A stretch of DNA of 52,853 nucleotides from Pseudomonadota bacterium (GCA_023389055.1 JAEWFA010000055.1:1-52853); one strand, 5' to 3'. Numbered from the stretch's first letter, positions 34,109 to 43,186 are shown. The notes: generated from the sequence alone by a model not told the origin. Numbers and translations: made by a program.

Positions 34109-36292
34109 TCAGTAGCGCAGCCGGGCGTGCCAGGTGGTGCGCGAGGCGTCCAGCGCCTCGCCCAACGTGCGAATCCCGCGTTCGTTCAGCAGCGGAATCA
34201 GTTTCAGGAAGATTTCCGCGGTGACGAGCGCATCGCCCAGTGCGTTGTGTCGTCCCGAGAGCGCCACGCCGAAACGTTCGGCGATCGCCTCGAGCGAATG
34301 CGACGCCTGGTGCGGATGCACGTACGCCGAGAGCAGCAGCGTATCCAGCACGGGCTGGTCGAAGGCGACGCGCGCCGCTTCCTCGGCCTGCTGCAGGAAG
34401 CGCATGTCGAAGGCCGCGTTGTGCCCGACGAGGACCGAATCACGCGCGAACGCGTGGAATGCGGGAAGCACCTGCTCCAGGCAGGGCTGCCCGGCGAGCA
34501 TCGCCGGCTCCAGTCCGTGGATCGCGACCGACGCCGCGGAGACTTCGCGCTGGGGATCGACCAGCCGCTCGAAGCATTCGTGCCGCAGCAGCTTGCCGGC
34601 GACGATGCGGGTAGCGCCGATCTGCACGATGCGGTCGCCGCCGTTCGGGTCGAGCCCGGTGGTTTCCGTGTCGAATACCGTGCAGGTCAATTCGGCGAGC
34701 CTGCGATCCGCGAGCGGTCCGGTGAACGCGGCGGCGCCGAAGAGGTCGAAGTCGTAGTACTCCGGTCGGCTGGCCGTGCCGGGCCCGACCGCGTCGGCTG
34801 CTCGAGCGAGGCGGGCCGACGGATCGGCCAGCGGCAGCAGCAAGCGGAAGAAACTCTCCTGGCGCGCGCGCTCGCGCTGGAACCACATCTCGCCGCCGTG
34901 CCGTTCGACGACGTCGCGCACGCTCAGCGCGCTCGCCTGCGTCGCGCTGTGCATCTCGTCGGTCTCCCAGTTCGTCACCGTCTCCGTGCTGAGGGCCACG
35001 CCCTGCCAGGCGAGGTCGAGGTGCGCGTGGGTGCCGGTGCTCGACAATCGCAGCTTAAGCGAGCGCACCGCGTGCTCCTCGACGAGCCGCGCGGCGAGAT
35101 GACCGAGCGCCTGCAGCAGCGAGAAGCTGTCGACCCTCAGCCACAGTCGCGGGTCGACTTCGCCGGCGTCGACGCGACAGCCGAGCTGCGCTTCGATGCG
35201 CCGCCGCGCGACGGCGAGCAGGTCTGCGCCGGGAACGTTCTCGAGGGGCCAGCGCGTCTTCTGCAGCCTGGCATCGCGCGCTGCGACGTCGTGAAGCCGG
35301 CCGCCCATCCGGCGGATCTCGTCGTGGATCACACCGCGCAGCCGGTCGCGCGCTGCGTCGTCGATACCGGGGTCGTCGAGCACCTCGAAGGCGGCCTGCA
35401 GGTTGCCGAGCGATGCGCGGCTGCCTTCGAGCAGTTCGTGCGTCGCCCGATCGCGTTGCGCGGCTTCGGCGAAAGCGCCGGTGACGTCCTCGATCATCAG
35501 CACGAAGCCGCCCGGCGCCGGGGCGACTGCAGGCGTGTCGTCGTTGCGCGCCTCTTCGATTCCGTGAACCGGGACCATCTGTACGCGCAGCAGCCGGTCG
35601 CCGCGCGCGGCCGTCAGGAACTGCATTGCGGGATGCGCCTCGCCGCGTTGCAGGCGAAGGCGAATCGTCTCGAACGCGTGCTCGAGCAGCGCGCGGTCGA
35701 ACACCGCGTGGATAGAGCGGCCGAGTCCGATGAGTTCGCCGCCCGCGCCCGGCGCCGTCGGATCGCCTTCGAAGGCGCCGCGCGCACGACGGTTGTAGAG
35801 CAGGATCACGCCGTCGAGGTTGCAGACGATGACCCCCTGCGCAAGCTCGGCCATCAGCGCCGCCAGGCGATTGCGCTGGCGTTCGACCTCGCGGCTGGCC
35901 TCGCGCACGCGCGCGTCGATCTCGTCGTGCAGCGCTGCTCGCTGGCGAAGCAGTTCGGCGAAGGCCCCCGCCAGCGCGCGGTTCTCGGCGCTTCCTTCGA
36001 CCGCGATTCCTGCCGTGCTTGCGGCGACGAGTGCCTGTGCCCGTTCGGCCAGCCGGGCCGGCGCCGATACGCGTTGCTCCCAGGCACGATGCAGCGCGAC
36101 CCCCAGGGCGAGCGCAAGGAGCAGCCACAGGAACAGCAGCATCGCGATGCGCGTAGCGATCCATTGCAGCAATGCGGCGCGCTCGTCGGGCGCCAGCGAC
36201 CACGCGAGGAACGCAACGCAGCCCAGCGTCCACAGCGCGAGCATCAGCGCGGGCGCGACCACGAACGCCGCACGCCGCGCATCGACCTTCAC
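34109..36292 (-). CDS. Membrane PAS/degenerate histidine-kinase protein fused to a DEDDh 3'-5' exonuclease
   Basis: A 727-residue fusion. Two hydrophobic helices (about 8-30 and 43-66) lead into a HAMP-like/coiled stretch and a PAS domain (GVIVCNLDGVILLYNRRARG, about 150-260). Then comes a kinase-like module that looks inactive: no SHELRTPL-type phospho-His, and the ATPase N-box is replaced by QALGHLAARLVEEH, although RDVVERHGGEMWF survives. Residues 536-727 are a DnaQ-like exonuclease with all acidic ligands: D541/E543 (VFDTETTGLD), D629 (HNAAFDMRFL), H682 and D687 (GRHNALGDALV). The GTG start overlaps the receiver gene stop (GTGA). It is the last gene of the acetate cluster. Substrate unknown: DNA, RNA or a small nucleotide. 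Confidence 0.9.
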   Translation of the reverse strand: MKVDARRAAFVVAPALMLALWTLGCVAFLAWSLAPDERAALLQWIATRIAMLLFLWLLLALALGVALHRAWEQRVSAPARLAERAQALVAASTAGIAVEGSAENRALAGAFAELLRQRAALHDEIDARVREASREVERQRNRLAALMAELAQGVIVCNLDGVILLYNRRARGAFEGDPTAPGAGGELIGLGRSIHAVFDRALLEHAFETIRLRLQRGEAHPAMQFLTAARGDRLLRVQMVPVHGIEEARNDDTPAVAPAPGGFVLMIEDVTGAFAEAAQRDRATHELLEGSRASLGNLQAAFEVLDDPGIDDAARDRLRGVIHDEIRRMGGRLHDVAARDARLQKTRWPLENVPGADLLAVARRRIEAQLGCRVDAGEVDPRLWLRVDSFSLLQALGHLAARLVEEHAVRSLKLRLSSTGTHAHLDLAWQGVALSTETVTNWETDEMHSATQASALSVRDVVERHGGEMWFQRERARQESFFRLLLPLADPSARLARAADAVGPGTASRPEYYDFDLFGAAAFTGPLADRRLAELTCTVFDTETTGLDPNGGDRIVQIGATRIVAGKLLRHECFERLVDPQREVSAASVAIHGLEPAMLAGQPCLEQVLPAFHAFARDSVLVGHNAAFDMRFLQQAEEAARVAFDQPVLDTLLLSAYVHPHQASHSLEAIAERFGVALSGRHNALGDALVTAEIFLKLIPLLNERGIRTLGEALDASRTTWHARLRY

Positions 36293-36663
36293 GGCGTGCG
36301 CTCCAGCAGTTCGCGCACGCGCTGCGCGAGTTCGCGTGTGGAGACGGGCTTGGTCACGTAGGCGTCGGCGCCCAGCGCCAGGCCCTTGGCGACGTCGGCA
36401 TCGCGCCCTTTCGCGGTGAGCAGGACGATTCGCACGCCGGCCAGCGATTCGTCGGCGCGTACGCTCTGGCACACTTCGAATCCGCTCTTCTCCGGCATCA
36501 TCACGTCGAGCAGCACGACGTCGGGGCGCTCGCGACGGATCGTCTCCAGCGCCTGCTCGCCGTCGCGCGCCACCAGCACCTCGTAGCCTTCGCGCTTCAT
36601 CAGGTACTCGAGCGGTATCACGATGTTCGGCTCGTCGTCGGCGATCAGGATGCGGCGCGTCAC
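36289..36663 (-). CDS. Single-domain response regulator (receiver only)
   Basis: A 124-residue CheY-like receiver with no output domain. It has the acidic pocket ILIADDEPN (D9, D10), phospho-acceptor D53 in VVLLDVMMPEKSG, the Thr of VLLTAKGRD and the Lys of YVTKPVSTREL. The GTG at 36663 overlaps the kinase stop by 4 bases, and its own stop overlaps the exonuclease start, so all three are co-translated. It is presumably phosphorylated by the upstream kinase and acts by protein-protein contact. Known CrbR partners of similar kinases carry a DNA-binding domain, which is missing here. Confidence 0.95.
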   Translation of the reverse strand: MTRRILIADDEPNIVIPLEYLMKREGYEVLVARDGEQALETIRRERPDVVLLDVMMPEKSGFEVCQSVRADESLAGVRIVLLTAKGRDADVAKGLALGADAYVTKPVSTRELAQRVRELLERTP

Positions 36664-39389
36664 GACTTTGTCCTCCACGGCAGATCGAAGCCCACGCAGG
36701 CGCCTTGTCCGGGCGAAGAGCGCAGCCACATCGTCCCGCCGAAATGCTCGACGATGCGTCGGCTGATCGGCAGCCCGAGCCCGGTGCCCGCTCGGCGCGT
36801 CTTTTCGTCTCCGCCCTGGCGGAATCTCTCGAACACGAGCGCCTGCTGCTCGCGCGGGATGCCGGGGCCGTTGTCCTGCACCTCGACGCGCACGCCGCGC
36901 CCGTCGGCGTGCAGCCGCACGTCGATGAGCCCCCCCTCGTCCGGCACGAACTTCGATGCGTTCGACAACAGGTTCATCATCACTTGCATCAGCCGGTCGG
37001 CGTCGGCGCGCAGCGGGGGCAACGCCGGCGGCAGCGTGAGGACGATGCGAGCGCCGCGCTCCTGCAGCATCGCCCGCGTGGTCTGCACCGCGCGCTCGAG
37101 CAGCGCGCGCAGGTCGACGTCCTCGTCGCGCCATTCTGCGTTGCCCGATTCGATCTTCGCCATGTCGAGCACCTGGTCGACGAGCCGCGAAAGCCGCTCG
37201 GTCTCCGAGACGATGATGCCGACGAATCGCTGACGCTGGTCCGTTTCCATGTCGGGATCGTCGACGATGAGCTCGGCGAGCGCGCGGATCGAGGTCAGCG
37301 GCGTGCGCAGCTCGTGCGTTACCGAAGACATGAACTCGTCCTTGAGGCGGTCCAGACTCTCGAGCCGCTCGTTGGCCGCGCGCAGCTCGTCGCCGATGCG
37401 TTCGAGCTCGCGCGAATGCGCACGCAGCCGCGTCGCTTCCTCGACGATCCGCGCGACGTCGGCAATGTCCAGCGGTTCCTCCTCGACCGCCGAGGCGACC
37501 ATCACGTGCGCCGACGCGCTGCCGATCGCGCCGGCCAATTGCGTCTCGACGAAGTGCACGAGGCGCGCGTCGGCGGGAATCGCCGCGATTGCCGGCGCGC
37601 CGACGCGCCGCGCGTAGTCGGTGAACAGTCGCCCGGCGGCTTCGCGCCCGAGGAAGCGCGTGGCGAGCGCGAGCAGGTCGGCAACCCTCGCCCGGCCGCG
37701 CCAGAACACAGGGGTCGGCCAGGCTGCCTCGGCGGCGGCACTCGCGTGACCGCGTGCGGGCACGTCGACGAAGAGCAGCGCCTGGCTCGCCTCGCGTGCC
37801 GACGGCGCACGAGCCAGCGACACGACGACGTACAGGGCGCAATTCACCAGCAGGCTCCAGAAGAGCGAATGCGTCAGGCCGTCCAGCGTGGCGAGGCCGA
37901 GCAGTTGTTCCGGGCGCAGCCAGGCGATGCCGAAGGGGCCCTCCCGCACGAACGCCGCCGGTGCGCTGCCCAGCCAGCCGGAACGTGCGATCGACGGCAG
38001 CATCAGCGTATAGGCCCACAGCGCGAAGCCGCCCGCGAGGCCGGCCATCGCGCCGTCGCGTGTTCCCCCTTTCCAGTAGATGCCGCCCAGCAGCGCCGGC
38101 GCGAACTGCGCCACCGCGGCGAAGCTGATCAGGCCGATGCTCACCAGTGCGTAGGCTTCGCCGGCGAGCCGGAAGTACAGGTAGCCGAGCAGCAGCAGTG
38201 CAACGATCGCCGCGCGCCGGATGCCGAGCACGACGCCGGTGAGATCGCCGGCGGCGCGCGCGCCGAAGCGGCGAGTGCGCAGCAGCAGCGGCATCGCCAG
38301 GTCATTGCACAGCATCGTCGCCACGGCGACCGACTCGACGATGACCATCCCGGTCGCCGCCGACAGCCCGCCGATGAAGGCGAGCAGCGCCAGCGCCCGC
38401 GCGTCGGCCGACAGCGGCAGCGACAGCACGAAGCCCTCGGGATTTGCGCCTGTGGCACCGAAGTGCAGCAGTCCTCCGAGCGCGATCGGCAGCACGAAGA
38501 GATTGATCAGCAGCAGGTACAGTGGGAATGCCCACGATGCGCGCCGCAGGTGCCGCTCGTCGACGTTCTCGATGACGATCACCTGGAACTGTCGAGGCAG
38601 CAGGATCACCGAGAGCATTGCGAGCAGGACGAGCGAGAACCACTGGTCGTAGGCGAACGGCGCCGGCGCCGCGCCCGCCACGCGCGCGCCGATCGACGAA
38701 TCCAGCCGCGCGCGCGCGAAGATGTCGGCGGGTCCGTCGAACAAACCCCAGGTGACGAACGCGCCCACTGCGAGGAACGCGCCGAGCTTGACGACCGACT
38801 CGACCGCGATCGCGGCCACCAGCCCCTCGTGCCGCTCGGTGGCGTCGAGGTGGCGCGTGCCGAACATCATCGCAAAGCCGGCGAGAACGAGCGCGATGTA
38901 CAGCGTGCTGTCCTGCCACCACGGTTCCGATGCGCCGTCTCCCGTTCCGGTCAGCAGCTCGAAGCCGGTGGCCACCGCCTTCAATTGCAGCGCCATGTAC
39001 GGCACGATGCCGACCACCGCGATCACCGTCACCAGCGCGGCGAGCGACGGGCTCTTGCCGTGGCGGCTGGCGATGAAGTCGGCGATCGAGGTCAGCCGGT
39101 ATGCGCGCGCGATGCGGATCATCTTGCGAAGCACGACGGTGGCCAGCACCATCGCCAGCGTCGGTCCGAGGTAGATCGGGAGGAACCACACGCCGGAGTC
39201 GGCCGCTCGCCCGACGCTGCCGAAGTACGTCCAGGCGGTGCAGTACACGCCCATCGACAACGAATAGACCCACGCGTTGCCGATCAGCGAGCGGCCCCGA
39301 CTCGCACGACGGTCGCCCCAGGCGGCGACGCCGAACAATGCGAACAGGTACGCGAACGACGCGCCGACGACGACCGTGACCGGAAGCAC
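36660..39389 (-). CDS. Sensor histidine kinase with N-terminal sodium/solute-symporter domain (CrbS-like)
   Basis: A 909-residue inner-membrane kinase. Residues 1 to about 500 are a 12- to 13-helix SLC5/SSS transporter-like domain (MGVYCTAWTYFGSVGRAADS; LLPRQFQVIVIENVDERHLR; GGIYWKGGTRDGAMAGL). A linker of about 190 residues follows. Then come HisKA with H692 in SSVTHELRTPLTS, and HATPase with N810 in MNLLSNASKF, DNGPGIP and GTGLGLPISRRIVEHFGG. This layout matches CrbS, which controls acetate use in Vibrio and Pseudomonas. The GTG start at 39389 lies 3 bases after the upstream small-protein stop. All catalytic residues are present. Confidence 0.95.
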   Translation of the reverse strand: MLPVTVVVGASFAYLFALFGVAAWGDRRASRGRSLIGNAWVYSLSMGVYCTAWTYFGSVGRAADSGVWFLPIYLGPTLAMVLATVVLRKMIRIARAYRLTSIADFIASRHGKSPSLAALVTVIAVVGIVPYMALQLKAVATGFELLTGTGDGASEPWWQDSTLYIALVLAGFAMMFGTRHLDATERHEGLVAAIAVESVVKLGAFLAVGAFVTWGLFDGPADIFARARLDSSIGARVAGAAPAPFAYDQWFSLVLLAMLSVILLPRQFQVIVIENVDERHLRRASWAFPLYLLLINLFVLPIALGGLLHFGATGANPEGFVLSLPLSADARALALLAFIGGLSAATGMVIVESVAVATMLCNDLAMPLLLRTRRFGARAAGDLTGVVLGIRRAAIVALLLLGYLYFRLAGEAYALVSIGLISFAAVAQFAPALLGGIYWKGGTRDGAMAGLAGGFALWAYTLMLPSIARSGWLGSAPAAFVREGPFGIAWLRPEQLLGLATLDGLTHSLFWSLLVNCALYVVVSLARAPSAREASQALLFVDVPARGHASAAAEAAWPTPVFWRGRARVADLLALATRFLGREAAGRLFTDYARRVGAPAIAAIPADARLVHFVETQLAGAIGSASAHVMVASAVEEEPLDIADVARIVEEATRLRAHSRELERIGDELRAANERLESLDRLKDEFMSSVTHELRTPLTSIRALAELIVDDPDMETDQRQRFVGIIVSETERLSRLVDQVLDMAKIESGNAEWRDEDVDLRALLERAVQTTRAMLQERGARIVLTLPPALPPLRADADRLMQVMMNLLSNASKFVPDEGGLIDVRLHADGRGVRVEVQDNGPGIPREQQALVFERFRQGGDEKTRRAGTGLGLPISRRIVEHFGGTMWLRSSPGQGACVGFDLPWRTKS

Positions 39390-39392
39390 CGC

Positions 39393-39638
39393 TCAGCCTT
39401 CGCGTCGCTCGGCGATCCACGCGAGCGCCGCGATGATCGCGCCCCAGCCGAGGAACAGCGCCGCCGGCAGCAGCGGGATGCCGAGCAGCGTTGCGTCGCC
39501 TTGCCACAGGCTGAGCAGCGGATAGTCGAAGACCAGCCAGCCGGCGGCGAACAGCGCCCCCAGGCGGGCGCCGCGGCCCCGTTCGGCCGCAGCCTCGTCG
39601 TCGGGCCCGTCCGCACCGGCAGGAAGCGGCTCGTTCAC
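39393..39638 (-). CDS. Small two-helix membrane protein, 81 aa
   Basis: GTG-started frame between the DUF294 gene (GTGA overlap) and the kinase (3-base gap). A polar N-terminus of about 25 residues is followed by two hydrophobic segments: ALFAAGWLVFDYPLLSLW, and GIPLLPAALFLGWGAIIAAL, ending IAERREG. The GIP-x-LF-x-W pattern recalls small subunits that accompany SSS-type symporters, but I cannot assign a named family. Its fixed place before the symporter-kinase suggests it partners with the kinase's transporter domain. Confidence 0.8.
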   Translation of the reverse strand: MNEPLPAGADGPDDEAAAERGRGARLGALFAAGWLVFDYPLLSLWQGDATLLGIPLLPAALFLGWGAIIAALAWIAERREG

Positions 39639-41062
39639 AACGAGGTCAGCCGGAAGTGCTGCCGCAGGAATGCGCGGAAGCGCCGCACGATCGCCAGGCA
39701 GTCGTGCAGGCGGTCGCGCTCGAGCGTGCCGAGCGTGTCCGGCCGCAGTTCGCTGGTCGGCGCCTCGCCGCGTTCGCGTTGGCGCAACTGGCTGTCCAGG
39801 CGCAGTTCCATCAGCACGTGCAGCGCGTCGGCGAGGTCGCGCGCGAGCGCCGCGTCGAGCCGCCCTGCGGCGACCAGCGCATCGAGCCGCTGCGCAGTGC
39901 CCAGCGCGCGCACTCGATTCTGCAGCGCGAGCGCGCGCACCCCGTGCACGATCGGAAAGAGGCCCGCCTTCTTCACGTCGATCGCCTGGCCCTCGCGCCG
40001 CGCGAGCAGCCTTGCGACCCAGCCGCCGTCGTCGAAACGGTCGATCGCCTCGGCGAAACGGGCGAGATAGGCGTCGCTGCCGGCGAGGATCTCGTCGAGA
40101 TAGCGGCGCGCCTCTTCGAGCAGCGCCGAGTCGCCCGCCACCGGCGCCGCATCGAGGAAGATCGCCAGGTGCATCGGCCCATCGGGATCGGTGCCGTGGA
40201 TCCAGTTGCGCATCGTCGCCCGAAAGGCGGCGAGCGGCTGTCGCCACGCAGGCTCGACGAGCATGATTCCGCCCGGGCACGGCGGGTAGCCGAGGCGCGC
40301 CAGCGCATCGTGGAAGCGCTGCGCAGCTTCGTCGGCGATCGACGCGGGAACGTCGTCGCGCAACAGCAGCGCGTTGTCCTGGTCGGTCTTGAGCAATTGC
40401 TCGCCGCGGCCCTCGCTGCCCATCACGAGCAGGCAGCTTGCGGCGACGACTTCGGGGGCGGCGACCAGCGACCAGAGTCGCGCGAAGGTGCGCCGGTTCA
40501 GCTCGCCGACGACGCGGGCGATCCGTTCCACGCGTGCGCCGCCGTCGTGCAGCAGCGCGATCATCGCGTCGATCCGTGCGCTGGCAGCCTGCAGTTCGTC
40601 GATCGACGCCGCGCCGTCGATCTGCTGCGCGACGATGTGCGAGTGGTTGGCGACGAAGCTGATCAGGTCGAGTTGCCCGAGTACGCCGAGCACGCGCTCG
40701 CCGTCGCGCACGACGAGCCGGTGCACGCCGTGTCGCACCATCCGCCACATTGCCTCGAAGAGTTCGGCGTCGGGATGCACGTCGACGAGCTCGAAGCGCG
40801 CTGCCTCGCGCACGGCGACCGCGGAGGGCGCGCGCGGCAGCAGCATCGCATCGCGCAGGTCGGTGGTGGTGAAGATGCCCAGGCGCGTACCGTCGCGCAC
40901 CAGCACGCTGGTCAGGCCGTGCTCGGAGAGCAGCCGACATACCGTGACGAGATCCGCGCTGCCGTCGACGTAGAACGGCTTGCGCAGATACGCATCGCGC
41001 ACGCGCGCGGTGACGAGCGACAGCGCCTCGAAGCGAATGCCGGCGTCTGCGGCGTCGGACAT
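39635..41062 (-). CDS. CBS-domain/DUF294 nucleotidyltransferase-like protein
   Basis: A 475-residue cytoplasmic protein. Two CBS domains cover about residues 25-140 (VDGSADLVTVCRLLSEHGLT; GVHRLVVRDGERVLGVLGQL). The DUF294 nucleotidyltransferase-like core has MGSEGRGEQLLKTDQDNALL, which keeps the Gly-Ser and paired acidic residues of GlnD-type transferases. A helical C-terminal domain follows. Many relatives also carry an N-terminal cyclic-nucleotide-binding domain, which is missing here. Relatives occur beside acetate permease and CrbS-like kinases. The target is unknown. It starts 51 bases after the actP stop and overlaps the next gene by 4 bases. Confidence 0.9.
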   Translation of the reverse strand: MSDAADAGIRFEALSLVTARVRDAYLRKPFYVDGSADLVTVCRLLSEHGLTSVLVRDGTRLGIFTTTDLRDAMLLPRAPSAVAVREAARFELVDVHPDAELFEAMWRMVRHGVHRLVVRDGERVLGVLGQLDLISFVANHSHIVAQQIDGAASIDELQAASARIDAMIALLHDGGARVERIARVVGELNRRTFARLWSLVAAPEVVAASCLLVMGSEGRGEQLLKTDQDNALLLRDDVPASIADEAAQRFHDALARLGYPPCPGGIMLVEPAWRQPLAAFRATMRNWIHGTDPDGPMHLAIFLDAAPVAGDSALLEEARRYLDEILAGSDAYLARFAEAIDRFDDGGWVARLLARREGQAIDVKKAGLFPIVHGVRALALQNRVRALGTAQRLDALVAAGRLDAALARDLADALHVLMELRLDSQLRQRERGEAPTSELRPDTLGTLERDRLHDCLAIVRRFRAFLRQHFRLTSL

Positions 41063-41113
41063 GCGCGCCTGTTCAGCGCAGCGCCGGCGGAGGCTGCAAT
41101 GCCATCGGGCTCG

Positions 41114-42835
41114 TCAGTGCGCCGATGCGGTCGCGGCACCGATCCCGGTCTCGGAGCGCACCTGCTGGGCGAGGAAGCCGTCCCGGTCGCGCTGTGCACG
41201 CGGACTGCGATCGAGCACCGAGAACAGCCAGATGCCGAGAAAGCCGATCGTCATCGAGAACAGCGCCGGCGAGGCGTACGGAAACGGGGCCGAGCCCTTC
41301 GGGTTGCCGAGCGTTGCTTCCCACACGGCCGGCGAGATGACGGTGAGCACGACCGACGAGATCAGCCCGAGGAAGCCGCCGATGACCACGCCGCGGGTAG
41401 TGCAGTCCTTCCACAGCACCGACATCAGCAGCACGGGGAAGTTCGCCGATGCGGCGATCGCGAAGGCGAGCGACACCATGAACGCGATGTTCTGCTTCTC
41501 GAAGGCGATGCCGAGCAGCACGGCGATGATCCCGAGCACGATCACGGTGATGCGCGAGACGCGCAGCTCTGCGGCGCTGTCGGCCTGCCCGCTGCGCACG
41601 ACGGTGGCGTACAGATCGTGCGAGACGGCCGAGGCGCCCGACAACGTGAGCCCCGCGACGACGGCGAGGATCGTCGCGAAGGCCACTGCGGAAATGAAGC
41701 CGAGGAACACGTTGCCGCCGACCGCGTTGGCCAGGTGCACCGCCGCCATGTTGCTGCCGCCGATCAGTCCGCCTTGCGCATCGAGGAAGCGCGGCTCGGT
41801 GAGCACGAACACGATCGCGCCGAAGCCGATGATGAAGGTCAGCAGGTAGAAGTAGCCGATCCACGTCGTCGCCCACAGCACCGACTTGCGCGCCTCTTTC
41901 GCGTTGGGCACCGTGAAGAAACGCATCAGGATGTGCGGCAGCCCGGCCGTCCCGAACATCAGCGCGATGCCGAAGGAGATCGCCGAGATCGGATCCTTGA
42001 TGAATCCGCCCGGACCCATGATCGAGAAGCCGGTGGCTGCGGCCTCGCCGGGCGGCCTGCCGGCATCGGCGGCGAGTTTCGTCTTGATCTCGACCGCGCG
42101 CGCGAACATCGCCTCGGGGCTGAAGCCGAAGTGCAGCAGCACCATCAGCGCCATGAACGAGGCGCCGCCGAGCAGCATGATCGCCTTGATGATCTGGACC
42201 CACGTGGTGGCGGTCATGCCGCCGAACAGCACGTAGACCATCATCAGCACGCCGACGATCACCACGGCGATCCAGTAGTCGAGACCGAAGAGCAGCTTGA
42301 TCAGCTGCCCCGCGCCGACCATCTGCGCGATCAGGTAGAACGCGACCACCACCAGCGTACCGGCCGCCGCGAACACGCGCACGGGCGCCTGCGCGAAGCG
42401 GAACGCCGCGACGTCGGCGAAGGTGAACTTGCCCAGGTTGCGCAGCCGCTCGGCGAGCAGGAAGGTGACGACCGGCCAGCCGACGAGAAAGCCGATCGAG
42501 TAGATCAGTCCGTCGTAGCCGCTGGCCATCACGGCGGCCGAGATGCCGAGGAACGAGGCCGCCGACATGTAGTCGCCGGCGATCGCCAGGCCATTCTGGA
42601 AGCCGGTGATGCCGCCGCCGGCCGTGTAGAAATCCGCCGCCGATTTCGTGCGCGCCGCCGCCCATTTGGTGATGAACAGCGTCATCAGCACGAACACGCC
42701 GAACATGCCGATGGCGGTCCAGTTGGTCGGCTGCTTCTGGGCCTGGCCGAGATCGCCGCCGGCGGCCACTGCAGCCCCGCAGGCGAGCAGCAGCGCGGTG
42801 GCGACGACGACGCGTGCGTTTCGATGCAGCCTCAT
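41114..42835 (-). CDS. actP: Cation/acetate symporter ActP
   Basis: Sodium/solute symporter for acetate and related short acids. It has 573 residues with an N-terminal cleavable-signal-like helix (ATALLLACGAAVAAGG) as in E. coli ActP, then about 13 helices. Conserved stretches are SAADFYTAGGGITGFQNGLA, IAGDYMSAASFLGISA, GLIYSIGFLVGWPVV, GLPHILMRFFTVPNAKEARK and LTLSGASAVSHDLYA. The ATG at 42835 overlaps the yjcH stop (ATGA). It probably feeds the acetate-linked enzymes of the cell, including the acetate kinase at 9.1 kb. Confidence 0.97.
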   Translation of the reverse strand: MRLHRNARVVVATALLLACGAAVAAGGDLGQAQKQPTNWTAIGMFGVFVLMTLFITKWAAARTKSAADFYTAGGGITGFQNGLAIAGDYMSAASFLGISAAVMASGYDGLIYSIGFLVGWPVVTFLLAERLRNLGKFTFADVAAFRFAQAPVRVFAAAGTLVVVAFYLIAQMVGAGQLIKLLFGLDYWIAVVIVGVLMMVYVLFGGMTATTWVQIIKAIMLLGGASFMALMVLLHFGFSPEAMFARAVEIKTKLAADAGRPPGEAAATGFSIMGPGGFIKDPISAISFGIALMFGTAGLPHILMRFFTVPNAKEARKSVLWATTWIGYFYLLTFIIGFGAIVFVLTEPRFLDAQGGLIGGSNMAAVHLANAVGGNVFLGFISAVAFATILAVVAGLTLSGASAVSHDLYATVVRSGQADSAAELRVSRITVIVLGIIAVLLGIAFEKQNIAFMVSLAFAIAASANFPVLLMSVLWKDCTTRGVVIGGFLGLISSVVLTVISPAVWEATLGNPKGSAPFPYASPALFSMTIGFLGIWLFSVLDRSPRAQRDRDGFLAQQVRSETGIGAATASAH

Positions 42836-43140
42836 TTGAGCGCCTCCCGGACGATCTTCTCGGTGAGCGCGTCGAACTCGCCGTTGGCACGGCGCACGTA
42901 GACGGCGGTGATGACGACCGTGAAGACGATCACGGCCAGTCCTACCGGCATTCCGACGGTGGTGACGTTGTCGCCGATTCGATGCGCAAGAAGGCTCTTG
43001 TCGAACGCCACCAGCAGGATGAAGCCGTAATAGACGATCAGCATCAGGATCGTGAGCAGCCATCCGAAGCGGGTGCGGCGCGACTTCAGCGCTACGTAAT
43101 CCGGATTTTTCAAGACCCGTTCGACCAGTTCGTCGCGCAT
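42832..43140 (-). CDS. yjcH: DUF485 membrane protein YjcH
   Basis: A 102-residue two-helix protein found next to actP in most proteobacteria. The family start LVERVLKNPDYVALKSRRTR is followed by helix 1 (FGWLLTILMLIVYYGFILLV) and helix 2 (VGMPVGLAVIVFTVVITAVY), then a charged end. It leads the operon yjcH-actP and probably helps ActP function; the exact role is unsettled. A GAGGAGAACGCG-type ribosome site precedes the ATG. Confidence 0.95.
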   Translation of the reverse strand: MRDELVERVLKNPDYVALKSRRTRFGWLLTILMLIVYYGFILLVAFDKSLLAHRIGDNVTTVGMPVGLAVIVFTVVITAVYVRRANGEFDALTEKIVREALK

Positions 43141-43186
43141 CGCGTTCTCCTCTGCGAAAGGGCGGCCGCCGCCGGTCCCCGTGACG

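Noticed and set aside
34109..36292. Exonuclease fusion as the replicative DNA polymerase III epsilon subunit
   Set aside because: DnaQ is soluble and about 240 residues; this protein has membrane helices, PAS and kinase-like parts and lies in an acetate cluster.
36705..40070. Plus-strand open frame of 1121 codons opposite the kinase cluster
   Set aside because: Composition is antisense-like (runs of Arg, Gln, His, Asp), no motif, and it covers several real minus-strand genes with intact catalytic motifs.
39656..42901. Plus-strand open frame of 1081 codons opposite DUF294 and actP
   Set aside because: Same reason; low-complexity His/Asp/Arg protein and no ribosome site.
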